DNA from: an uncultured Treponema sp.
GTDB lineage: Bacteria; Spirochaetota; Spirochaetia; Treponematales; Treponemataceae
NCBI GenBank assembly: GCA_946538875.1
Contig: CAMNHD010000084.1
Coordinates: 1 to 6,883 of the forward strand
DNA length: 6,883 nt
Direction of reading: 5' to 3'
Shown here: positions 1 to 6,062 of the stretch, in pieces
Layout of the letters: each line of letters starts with the position of its first letter
Position numbering within the stretch: the first letter of the stretch is position 1
Notes under the pieces: generated by a model
What the model saw: only the letters and a program-made list of their open reading frames with translations
The model's database searches: none
What the model was told of the DNA's origin: nothing
Made by a program: the position numbers and the translations under genes

Positions 1-1760
1 CAGCTATTAGTTCTGTGGCAAAGGACACCTGGGGAGTATGGTTCCTTGTGGGCACTGCATTAGTCTTCTGGATGCAGGCTGGCTTTGCAATGGTTGAAGC
101 GGGATTTACCCGTGCAAAGAACACCGGCAACATCATAATGAAAAACCTGATGGACTTCTGCATTGGAACTGTGATGTGGTTTATCATCGGCGCATCCTTT
201 ATGCTTACTTACACCGACCCGGTGACAGGCGAAGTGAGCAAGGGAATCTGGTCAGTGCTTGGTAAACCGAACTTCAATGTGTTTTCGTCATACGCCTCCT
301 TTGACTTTTCAAACTTTGTGTTCAACCTGATGTTCTGCGCAACAACCGCAACAATCGTGAGCGGTGCAATGGCCGAGCGCACAAAGTTCTCCTCATACTG
401 TATCTATTCTGCAGTGATTTCCGGAATTATCTACCCGATTGAGGCTCACTGGACATGGGGCAGCGGTTTCCTTGCACAGTGGGGCTTCCACGACTATGCA
501 GGTTCTGCATGTATCCACATGGTTGGCGGTATCTGCGCTCTGATCGGAGCAAAGATGGTTGGTCCGCGTCTCGGAAAGTTCAGCAAGGACAAGAATGGAA
601 AGATTACCGGCGTTCACGGTTTCCCAGGACACAACATCACTGTGGGTGCCCTCGGTGTGTTCATCCTGTGGCTGGGTTGGTACGGATTCAACGGAGCGGC
701 TGCAACAGACATCTCCACTCTGAGTTCCGTATTCCTTACCACAACAGTGGCTCCTGCCGTTGCAACAGTGGTCGCCATGGTCTTTACCTGGATCAAGTAC
801 GGTAAGCCTGATGTTTCAATGTGTCTCAACGCATCGCTTGCAGGCCTTGTGGCAATCACTGCTCCTTGTGACGTGACCGACTGTGCAGGTGCAGCGATAA
901 TCGGTGTTGTGGCTGGTCTTCTGGTTGTGTTCGGAGTTTGGCTCCTGGACTACAAGCTTCACATTGATGATCCGGTTGGTGCTGTTGCTGTTCACTGTCT
1001 TAACGGTATCTGGGGTACTGTTGCTGTAGGTCTCTTTGCGACCAAGACAGCTCCGGGATTTGAACTTGCAGGTATTCAGGAAGGACTTTTCTACGGCGGA
1101 GGATTCGGACAGTTGCTCAAGCAGCTGGGCGGTATGGTTGTGATCGGACTGTGGACTGTTGTGACTATCATCATAACCTTCGTAATCATAAAGAAGACAA
1201 TTGGTCTGCGTGTTTCTGCAGAAGAGGAAATCATCGGCCTTGACAAGCTGGAGCATGGTCTTGATTCAAGCTATGCAGGCTTTGCCCTTCAGTATACAGA
1301 AGAGGAAGTGGAGGAAGCGATTGTCGCTGGCGTGGCTCTTCCTGAAAAGGACACCATCCCTGTCAAGCTTGCACCCGAGACTGTTCCTGCAACGCAGAAT
1401 GTTCCTGCACACAAGGTGGTCATCATAACGAGACAGAACAAGTTCGATGCGCTCAAGAACGCCATGAACTCTATCGGTGTGACCGGCATGACTGTGGTGA
1501 ACGTGATGGGCTGCGGTATGCAGAAAGGCAAGAGCGAGATGTGGCGTGGTGCTCCTGTGACTACAATGGATCTGCTGCCAAAGATTAAGGTTGAGATTGT
1601 CGTTGCAAAGGTGCCTGTGGACACTGTTGTGCGTGCCGCAAAGAAGGCCCTGTACACTGGTCATATCGGAGACGGAAAGATTTTTGTCTACCCGGTCGAT
1701 GATGTTATCAAAGTGCGTACCGGTGAGAGCGGATATGATGCTCTTCAGGACAAGGAATGA
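1..1760 (+). CDS. amt: Ammonium transporter fused to a C-terminal PII domain (5' partial)
   Basis: Inner-membrane ammonium channel of the Amt/Mep/Rh family with a cytoplasmic PII sensor fused to its end. The frame is open to the left edge (first full codon at position 3, reading A-I-S-S-V-A-K-D), so the GTG at 15 is probably an internal valine and the true start is outside. Counting from that valine as residue 1, the channel covers about 1-400. It keeps the HWTWG segment (145-149), D160 of the DYAGS motif, and the twin pore histidines H168 (IHMVGG) and H327 (VAVHCLNG). A conserved Amt tail (GLRVSAEEEIIGLDKLEHG) follows, then a proline-rich linker (about 441-465). The PII domain (467-572) has a T-loop (about 496-522) and the C-terminal signature TGHIGDGKIFVYPV. 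Residues equivalent to E. coli GlnB Q39, R47, K58 and the GDGK lysine are kept, but Y46 is Trp and Y51 is absent. A strong terminator follows. Amt identity is near certain; regulation by the fused domain is inferred. Confidence 0.95.
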   Translation, partial: AISSVAKDTWGVWFLVGTALVFWMQAGFAMVEAGFTRAKNTGNIIMKNLMDFCIGTVMWFIIGASFMLTYTDPVTGEVSKGIWSVLGKPNFNVFSSYASFDFSNFVFNLMFCATTATIVSGAMAERTKFSSYCIYSAVISGIIYPIEAHWTWGSGFLAQWGFHDYAGSACIHMVGGICALIGAKMVGPRLGKFSKDKNGKITGVHGFPGHNITVGALGVFILWLGWYGFNGAAATDISTLSSVFLTTTVAPAVATVVAMVFTWIKYGKPDVSMCLNASLAGLVAITAPCDVTDCAGAAIIGVVAGLLVVFGVWLLDYKLHIDDPVGAVAVHCLNGIWGTVAVGLFATKTAPGFELAGIQEGLFYGGGFGQLLKQLGGMVVIGLWTVVTIIITFVIIKKTIGLRVSAEEEIIGLDKLEHGLDSSYAGFALQYTEEEVEEAIVAGVALPEKDTIPVKLAPETVPATQNVPAHKVVIITRQNKFDALKNAMNSIGVTGMTVVNVMGCGMQKGKSEMWRGAPVTTMDLLPKIKVEIVVAKVPVDTVVRAAKKALYTGHIGDGKIFVYPVDDVIKVRTGESGYDALQDKE

Positions 1761-1780
1761 ATGTCTTGAGATAAAACAAA

Positions 1781-1863
1781 TGCGCCTGCGCGGGATAGTA
1801 AGGGCGCGTAGCGTTGCCGGAGGCTGCTTGCGGCCGTAGGCAATGGAGTGGGTAGGGGCCCAC
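1781..1863 (+). other. GC-rich structured element in the amt 3' untranslated region
   Basis: This stretch between the amt stop and its terminator is clearly GC-rich and folds on paper into consecutive hairpins. GCGCC (1782-1786) pairs with GGCGC (1803-1807). TTGCC (1814-1818) pairs with GGCAA (1839-1843) and encloses GGCTG/CGGCC (1822-1826 with 1831-1835), a four-base loop and a symmetric GGA/GTA internal loop. GTGGG (1848-1852) pairs with CCCAC (1859-1863). I see no credible coding frame. It could be an RNA tail of the amt message, a small 3'-derived RNA, or a dispersed intergenic repeat. The base pairing is visible; any function is inference. Confidence 0.5.
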
Positions 1864-1864
1864 G

Positions 1865-1907
1865 GAACCCTGGATAGCCCGGACTGGTTATTCAGGGTTC
1901 TCTTTTT
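1865..1907 (+). terminator. Intrinsic terminator of amt
   Basis: GAACCCTG (1865-1872) pairs perfectly with CAGGGTTC (1893-1900). The helix continues inward through 1873-1879 with 1886-1892, including two G-U pairs, giving about 15 pairs around a six-base loop. TCTTTTT (1901-1907) follows directly. The T-run is on the plus-strand side only, so it ends transcription coming from amt, not from the opposing gene. Confidence 0.88.
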
Positions 1908-1949
1908 ACTTTTGAATGAATGTGGAAAATCAAGTGCAGCCCGTAAAAA

Positions 1950-2636
1950 TTATTTGAAGATACAGCGCTTCATGAATTTTCCTGTGAGGGTGATTGCGGG
2001 GCCCAGCGCCAGAGCCATGATTACTGAGCCAATCAGGGTTGAACGGATGTTTGTCTTGGTGCCAAGTGTTGCCAGGATTCCGATGAAGATTGCGAACATG
2101 TCGTAGCAGATACGGATGACAAAGAAAGGAACCTTTTTGTGCCAGCTGCTGAGGATTGAGGCGGTGCCGTCATAGGGTGAAAGGCCCATCTCTGCGTTCA
2201 TGTAGACTGAGGCTGAAATTACAAAGAAGAATATGGCCAGCGCAAAGATGATTATTTTGAGCCAGAGGTAGGCCGGGTCGTGGAATACTGCGTCCGGTAT
2301 GACTTTTGCCCAGAGCCAGTTGAAGAAGTCTGCGGTATAGCCGATGCAGATGAAATTTGCAAGTGTTCCCAGCCCGATAAGGCGCCAGTTGAATATGAAG
2401 ACAAAAATAAAAAGTATTGCGTTGAAGAGAAGCTGCCAGTTGCCGAGTGACCAGCCCAGGCGGAGGCGTATGTTTTCGTTCTGAAAGGTGTACGGGTCGG
2501 TTCCCCAGCCGACTGCCCTCAGGAATGAAAGGAAGAATCCCATGAAGAATATTCCCAGCAGCATGATAAAAAACTTTTTCCAGAAGTCCTGGGTCTTGAA
2601 CTGTTTTGCGAATTCCTTAAAGGTGAATCTTTCCAT
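1950..2636 (-). CDS. YczE/YitT-family integral membrane protein
   Basis: A 228-residue hydrophobic protein resembling the YczE/YyaS/YitT group of uncharacterised bacterial membrane proteins. About six membrane segments can be read (roughly residues 20-40, 64-85, 87-107, 123-146, 165-190 and 198-216). Family-like features are the early glycine-rich stretch AVGWGTDPY, the short GLGTLANFICIGYTADFF segment after the third helix and the later MGLSPYDG motif, which echoes the first and suggests two related halves. Substrate and role are unknown; a transporter is a guess. The start ATG is preceded by GAGGT four bases upstream, and a near-consensus sigma-70 promoter lies just beyond, so it appears to be transcribed alone with a leader of about 15 nt. 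It is convergent with amt and divergent from the chemoreceptor. No strong terminator of its own is visible after the stop. Confidence 0.82.
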   Translation of the reverse strand: MERFTFKEFAKQFKTQDFWKKFFIMLLGIFFMGFFLSFLRAVGWGTDPYTFQNENIRLRLGWSLGNWQLLFNAILFIFVFIFNWRLIGLGTLANFICIGYTADFFNWLWAKVIPDAVFHDPAYLWLKIIIFALAIFFFVISASVYMNAEMGLSPYDGTASILSSWHKKVPFFVIRICYDMFAIFIGILATLGTKTNIRSTLIGSVIMALALGPAITLTGKFMKRCIFK

Positions 2637-2656
2637 AATAACCTCACAGAGTGTGG

Positions 2657-2685
2657 ATTATATCTTGCGGTGCGTGTTTTGTAAA
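2657..2685 (-). promoter_or_regulatory. Sigma-70 promoter of the YczE-like gene
   Basis: Read on the minus strand, a TTTACA -35 box (2680-2685) and a perfect TATAAT -10 box (2657-2662) are separated by exactly 17 bases. Initiation would fall near 2650, just upstream of the GAGGT ribosome-binding site (2641-2645) and the ATG at 2636. This suggests strong housekeeping expression. Confidence 0.82.
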
Positions 2686-2781
2686 GGGAGCGGGTGTCAA
2701 TTTTTTCCTCCTGGAAAAATGGATACCTGCAGCAGTAACATCTAACGCGCCGTCCATGGCGCTGTTGGTAAAAACTTAAGC

Positions 2782-2827
2782 ACAAAGTGGATTCCTGCCG
2801 CGTAATCATGTTATGCGGAACCGCGGG
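2782..2827 (+). repeat. GC-rich structured repeat, copy A
   Basis: This copy shares three blocks in the same order with 6019-6062: ACAAAGTGG (2782-2790), CCGCGTA (2798-2804) and TGCGGAACCGCGGG (2814-2827). The blocks are separated by 7 and 9 unmatched bases, against 7 and 7 in the other copy. CCGCG (2798-2802) can pair with CGCGG (2822-2826), and in both copies GCGG also lies next to CCGC, so alternative hairpins are possible. It sits about 145 bp from the start codons of both flanking divergent genes. Confidence 0.65.
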
Positions 2828-2862
2828 TGATGGGGTGGGCCGGGACTTATAAAACTTATTTA

Positions 2863-2889
2863 CATACTTTCAAAAGTAATAAAAGTATG
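2863..2889 (+). promoter_or_regulatory. AT-rich inverted repeat overlapping the chemoreceptor promoter (possible operator)
   Basis: CATACTTT (2863-2870) and AAAGTATG (2882-2889) are perfect eight-base inverted arms. A third half-site, AAAGTA (2873-2878), makes a tighter palindrome TACTTT-CA-AAAGTA with the left arm and a direct repeat with the right arm, nine bases apart. The right arm overlaps the proposed -35 element, where a bound regulator could block or help polymerase. The symmetry is seen; a bound protein is inference, and AT-rich promoters do form such repeats by chance. Confidence 0.4.
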
Positions 2890-2907
2890 ATATTATTTTA
2901 CCGATAA
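2881..2907 (+). promoter_or_regulatory. Sigma-28 (FliA-type) promoter of the chemoreceptor gene
   Basis: AAAAGTAT (2881-2888) matches six of eight bases of the motility-sigma -35 consensus TAAAGTTT. After exactly 11 bases comes ACCGATAA (2900-2907), matching seven of eight bases of the -10 consensus GCCGATAA. Spacing and placement ahead of a chemotaxis gene both fit. Transcription would start near 2914, giving a leader of about 58 nt. A competing sigma-70 reading (TATTAT at 2891-2896) has a poor -35 box. Confidence 0.72.
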
Positions 2908-2961
2908 ACTAATTGTGAGAAGTACATTCCTTGCTTTTGGAGGGGGGAGTGCTTTTTAACT

Positions 2962-2966
2962 AGGAG
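2962..2966 (+). promoter_or_regulatory. Ribosome-binding site that fixes the chemoreceptor start
   Basis: AGGAG lies five bases upstream of the ATG at 2972. An in-frame GTG at 2966 begins inside this AGGAG, and the next purine run (2939-2949) is 16 or more bases away, so ATG 2972 is the better start. Confidence 0.8.
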
Positions 2967-2971
2967 TGTCT

Positions 2972-4858
2972 ATGGATTCTACTACTTACGAAAAAAAAAC
3001 GCTTCCAGTCTCTGCACTGGTGCTGATGATTCTTACCTGTATTTTGCCTTCTATATTATATGGGCCGCTTACCTTGATTGAGGGTGCTGCTACTATACAG
3101 GAAATTCTCTTTTGTCTGACTAATCCAGCCTGCTTTGCTTTTGTGCTGCTGGGTATAGTTCTGCCGCTTATTCTTTTCAGGTGGATTAACAAATCTATTG
3201 TGGCCTATGATGGAAGTCCAGAGGCAATCGAGGCCATGAACAAGAGAATCAAGCTGTTCGAGCGCGTTTCCATTGCGGTGCCTGTGGCGATGTTTTTCAT
3301 GCAGCCTACTTTGCTCTACTTTTCGCTCAAGGCTTCAAATATTGTGTTCAAGGCTTTTGACTCTTCCCACCGTATGCTCACCTATGGTCTTGTGGCTTTT
3401 CCCGGTCTTGGTTTTTCACATTCGCTTTTGACTTATATTCTTTTTATGCAGAATGTGGAGCATAGCCTTTACTGGCTTCCGTACCGCGACAAGGACAACA
3501 CTATGAGCATAGTGATGCGCGTCATGGTTGCGCTTTTCTTTGCCTGTCTTGGAATAATCTGCCTTATTGCTTCTGTTGTCATGGTTCCTGATAATTACCG
3601 CCACGGAAATGTTGCCACCATGCTGCTTTCCAAGGGAGTACCTATCGGAATATATGCCATGCTCATCACTATGGTGGATATCTACATGAATATCCGTGAT
3701 GTAACGATTAATCTCTTTGACATACAGACTTTGACTCAGGGGCTTGCTTCCCGTGACTATACTCTGCCTGATGCCAGGGTACCTGTGCGCTGCGAGCTGG
3801 GTGGTGTGATTAATGATGTCAACGGCTTTAAGAATGTGACTCATTCCATCCTGAAGGAGTTCCTTGAATCTGCAAACAGTTCCAGAAAATCTGCGGAGAC
3901 TCTGTCGGCCAGCATGAATGCTGCGAACGGTTCTATCTCAAGTATTACAGGCAGCATTGACTCCGTGCAGATGGAGATGAACAACCAGAGTGCCGGTGTG
4001 GAGGAAGCCAACGCTTCTGCGACTCAGATAATGGGCAGGATAAAGAACCTGAGCGACAGCATCAATGCACAGGTTGCCGGAATCACTGAGTCTTCTGCGG
4101 CGGTTGACGAGATGGTTGCAAACATCAATTCTGTGACCAACATCCTTCAGCGTAATACGGAGAACGTGAACGCTCTTGGACAGGCTTCCGACGAGGGACG
4201 TATTTCTGTTCAAAGTGCTGTACAGACTGCTGATGAAATTCTCCGCGACTCTACCGGTCTGCTTGAGGCTAGTACTATTATTCAGACTATTGCCGAGCAG
4301 ACTAACCTTCTTGCCATGAATGCCGCAATTGAGTCAGCACACGCTGGTGAGGCGGGAAAGGGATTTGCCGTTGTTGCTGATGAAATCCGTAAGCTGGCGG
4401 AACAGTCAAACAAGCAGGGTAAGTCCATCAACGAACACCTTAAGAATCTTTCTGCTGCAATCGAGCAGGTTTCCAGCGGTACTAAGGAGGTTCAGAAGAA
4501 GTTCGACGTGATTTACCAGCTGGCGCAGACAGTAAAGAACCAGGAAAATGTTATTATGAACGCCATGAACGAGCAGGCCAGCGGTAACCAGCAGGTGCTT
4601 GAGGCCATGCGTGAAATCGGTGACAAGTCGATGGAAGTCAAGGACGGTTCTGTGGAGATGCTTTCCGGCGGTAAGCAGATTGTCGAGGAGATGAAGGTTC
4701 TTGGCGATGTGACCCGTACAATCAATGAACGCATGATGACTATGACCCGAAATGTGGGTGAGATTGCCGAGGCGATGACTGTGGTTCATGATTCAAGTAA
4801 GCAGACCCAGGAAGGAATTGTCCGTCTGGATAAGGAGCTTAGTACTTTCAAGCTTTGA
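2972..4858 (+). CDS. Methyl-accepting chemotaxis protein with six-helix membrane sensor region
   Basis: A 628-residue chemoreceptor that would signal through CheW and CheA to the flagellar motor. Counted from ATG 2972, six hydrophobic segments lie near residues 12-34, 46-71, 98-120, 137-160, 179-204 and 218-242, joined by short loops, so there is no Cache or four-helix periplasmic domain. A HAMP-like stretch follows (about 248-296, with the [12 protein letters not shown] motif where HAMP has DEIGELxxxFN). A long coiled-coil signalling domain runs to the end. The hairpin tip is clear: [21 protein letters not shown] (about 440-460, split by no gap) then [18 protein letters not shown]. Paired Glu/Gln and Ala/Ser positions in the flanking helices would suit methylation. 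The C-terminus (LSTFKL) lacks a CheR-binding pentapeptide. The gene has its own sigma-28-type promoter and terminator, so it is probably monocistronic. The ligand is unknown; the six-helix region may sense a membrane or intracellular signal. Confidence 0.96.
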   Translation: MDSTTYEKKTLPVSALVLMILTCILPSILYGPLTLIEGAATIQEILFCLTNPACFAFVLLGIVLPLILFRWINKSIVAYDGSPEAIEAMNKRIKLFERVSIAVPVAMFFMQPTLLYFSLKASNIVFKAFDSSHRMLTYGLVAFPGLGFSHSLLTYILFMQNVEHSLYWLPYRDKDNTMSIVMRVMVALFFACLGIICLIASVVMVPDNYRHGNVATMLLSKGVPIGIYAMLITMVDIYMNIRDVTINLFDIQTLTQGLASRDYTLPDARVPVRCELGGVINDVNGFKNVTHSILKEFLESANSSRKSAETLSASMNAANGSISSITGSIDSVQMEMNNQSAGVEEANASATQIMGRIKNLSDSINAQVAGITESSAAVDEMVANINSVTNILQRNTENVNALGQASDEGRISVQSAVQTADEILRDSTGLLEASTIIQTIAEQTNLLAMNAAIESAHAGEAGKGFAVVADEIRKLAEQSNKQGKSINEHLKNLSAAIEQVSSGTKEVQKKFDVIYQLAQTVKNQENVIMNAMNEQASGNQQVLEAMREIGDKSMEVKDGSVEMLSGGKQIVEEMKVLGDVTRTINERMMTMTRNVGEIAEAMTVVHDSSKQTQEGIVRLDKELSTFKL

Positions 4859-4884
4859 TTCTGATAAGTGCTGGGTGGGAAATG

Positions 4885-4930
4885 CACTGTGGAGGATTGC
4901 CTTTTGGTTTGCTCCACAGTGTTTTTTTTT
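4885..4930 (+). terminator. Intrinsic terminator of the chemoreceptor gene
   Basis: CACTGTGGAG (4885-4894) pairs perfectly over ten bases with CTCCACAGTG (4912-4921) around a 17-base loop, and nine Ts follow (4922-4930). It lies 26 bases after the stop. It also sits just past the end of the convergent lipoprotein gene, but that side has no comparable T-run. Confidence 0.93.
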
Positions 4931-4941
4931 ATCTGTGCGTT

Positions 4942-5907
4942 TTACAGGGTGCCGTTTTTCTTGAGGTATTCGAATACGTTGTTGTCGCCAAGGAAGTGGC
5001 CGCAGCCTGCAAAGATGAATGTTGTGCCGCCTTCTGAAAGGAAGCCCTTGATCTGGTCTGCCCAGCTCTGGTTGCGCTTGTACAGCATCACGGATTGGTA
5101 GTCACCGTACCAGTCCTGATCCTTTAAGTTTTCGCTGTCTTCGTCCAGGATGGTGGCAAGAGCTGCCTTGTCATTGTCTACGTAAGCCTTGAACATGTTC
5201 CTGAGCTCTTCGAGGAATGATTCCGGATCTGCAACATCGGCAAGTGTGTCCTTGAGGATTGCAAGCTGCTGGTCGTAGGTTCCGAAAACCATTGCGTCAA
5301 TCTGGTCCTGAACCTGGTCAAGGCCTTGAACTGTGAGCCCCTGCTGGATTGCAAGGCTGTAGAACTGTACATCCGGGCCATAGTTTGCAGTGTAGCCTGA
5401 GTTCTGCATGACAAGGCTTGTGAGTATGTACTGTGATACCCAAGGCTCGAAGAGTGCAAACTGAGTGGCGCTTTCTTCCGGGATTAAAGAAAGATAAGCT
5501 TCTTTTTCCTCGTCAGAAAGATAGTCCAGCAGATTCTTTCCGTCTGCCTTTGGAAGACTTGCCTGTACTGCGACTGCGATTTCCTGGGCGGCGGACTGAA
5601 GGTCTTCTGCGGAAATCTCTGCAAAAATCCTGTCGGATTCACTCCATGCGGACAGAACTGTGTCGGCAAACGGATAAAGTGAGCTGTCTCCCACGTGCAC
5701 TGTTCCCTGGATGTAGACCTTGGAGGGATTGCCCTTGGCGTCAGTTCCGCTGATGCTCCAGAACATGCGTGCCGGTTCTTCTGCGAGGATTGCCTTCTGG
5801 GATGTCTTTCCTGCGCTTGCACAGGAAGTGAGTGTCATTGCTGTGACTGCCAATGCGGCAGCCAGTACCGTTAAGCCTTTGTAAAAGGAAAACTTTTTCT
5901 CCAACAT
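4942..5907 (-). CDS. TraB/GumN-family lipoprotein
   Basis: A 321-residue exported lipoprotein. Its signal peptide has a basic start (MLEKKFSFYK), a hydrophobic core (residues 11-26) and a lipobox LTSC with the lipidated cysteine at 29. The mature part matches the TraB/GumN (COG3735-like) domain: an N-terminal strand with GTVH (68-71), a glutamate in RIFAEIS (97), the central GPDVQFYSLAIQQG then GLDQVQDQ (about 177-202), an RNQSWADQI segment (278-286), and a C-terminal GCGHFLGDNNV (301-311). Family members usually have GLE and GAGH or GAAH, so GLD and GCGH are small departures. The family is a proposed metal-dependent hydrolase related to Tiki proteases; activity here is inferred. The ATG is preceded by AGGAG with a seven-base gap. 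A sigma-70-like promoter lies upstream and the gene appears to stand alone. Confidence 0.88.
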   Translation of the reverse strand: MLEKKFSFYKGLTVLAAALAVTAMTLTSCASAGKTSQKAILAEEPARMFWSISGTDAKGNPSKVYIQGTVHVGDSSLYPFADTVLSAWSESDRIFAEISAEDLQSAAQEIAVAVQASLPKADGKNLLDYLSDEEKEAYLSLIPEESATQFALFEPWVSQYILTSLVMQNSGYTANYGPDVQFYSLAIQQGLTVQGLDQVQDQIDAMVFGTYDQQLAILKDTLADVADPESFLEELRNMFKAYVDNDKAALATILDEDSENLKDQDWYGDYQSVMLYKRNQSWADQIKGFLSEGGTTFIFAGCGHFLGDNNVFEYLKKNGTL

Positions 5908-5940
5908 TATTATGCTCCTATTTATTGGTTATTGTGGCAA

Positions 5941-5969
5941 ATCATAGCATAATTAAGCAGTTTTGGTAA
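5941..5969 (-). promoter_or_regulatory. Sigma-70 promoter of the TraB/GumN lipoprotein gene
   Basis: On the minus strand a TTACCA -35 box (5964-5969, four of six) and a TATGAT -10 box (5941-5946, five of six) are 17 bases apart. The start codon lies about 34 bases beyond the -10 box, leaving room for a leader of about 25-30 nt carrying the AGGAG site (5915-5919). Confidence 0.65.
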
Positions 5970-6018
5970 GACCTTTGTATGTTCAACCGTGGAAATCAAT
6001 TTTGACGAAAATGCAAAT

Positions 6019-6062
6019 ACAAAGTGGCTAGAGGCCGCGTACCTGGTTTGCGGAACCGCGGG
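6019..6062 (-). repeat. GC-rich structured repeat, copy B, overlapping the 3' end of a gene
   Basis: In plus-strand order the blocks are ACAAAGTGG (6019-6027), CCGCGTA (6035-6041) and TGCGGAACCGCGGG (6049-6062), the same order and nearly the same spacing as copy A at 2782-2827. CCGCG (6035-6039) can pair with CGCGG (6057-6061) as in copy A. The copy encodes the last residues of the upstream small membrane protein, and that gene's TAG stop lies in the variable spacer. It ends about 110 bp before the lipoprotein start. The arbitrary strand is given with respect to the genes around it. Confidence 0.65.

Larger units (their letters stand above)
2637..2971. other. Divergent intergenic region between the YczE-like gene and the chemoreceptor
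   Basis: No credible gene lies here. In order it holds the minus-strand promoter of the YczE-like gene; a hairpin-capable TTTTTCC/GGAAAAA inverted repeat (2702-2708 with 2713-2719); a GC-rich hairpin GCGCC/GGCGC (2747-2751 with 2758-2762); one copy of a GC-rich repeat (2782-2827); an AT-rich inverted repeat (2863-2889); a sigma-28-like promoter (2881-2907); and a polypurine run GGAGGGGGGAG (2939-2949) upstream of the real ribosome-binding site. The organised hairpins are unlikely to be plain spacer, but their roles are not known. Confidence 0.6.

Noticed and set aside
15..17. GTG at 15 as the true start of amt
   Set aside because: The frame is open upstream to the edge with plausible residues, and Amt proteins normally have extra residues before this first helix. 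It is treated as an internal valine of a partial gene.
816..1256. Minus-strand open frame within amt, and similar long frames inside other genes
   Set aside because: These are shadows of strongly conserved genes, with no start signals or recognisable protein features.
1945..1972. Terminator of the YczE-like gene
   Set aside because: TGAAG (1955-1959) and CTTCA (1968-1972) form only a five-pair stem overlapping the stop codon, followed on the minus strand by a broken T-run. Too weak to call.
1843..2106. Plus-strand open frame across the amt terminator and the end of the YczE-like gene
   Set aside because: It runs through a strong terminator and over a clear membrane-protein gene on the other strand, and its translation looks like no protein.
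2695..2700. Perfect TTGACA on the minus strand as the -35 box of the YczE-like gene
   Set aside because: It is 32 bases from TATAAT, and no -10 box lies at the right distance. TTTACA at 2680-2685 has exact 17-base spacing.
2863..2871. Second, minus-strand sigma-28 promoter from the left arm of the inverted repeat
   Set aside because: The bases 11 positions further on do not resemble GCCGATAA.
2966..2968. GTG at 2966 as the chemoreceptor start
   Set aside because: It begins inside the AGGAG ribosome-binding site and has no well-placed site of its own; ATG 2972 fits better.
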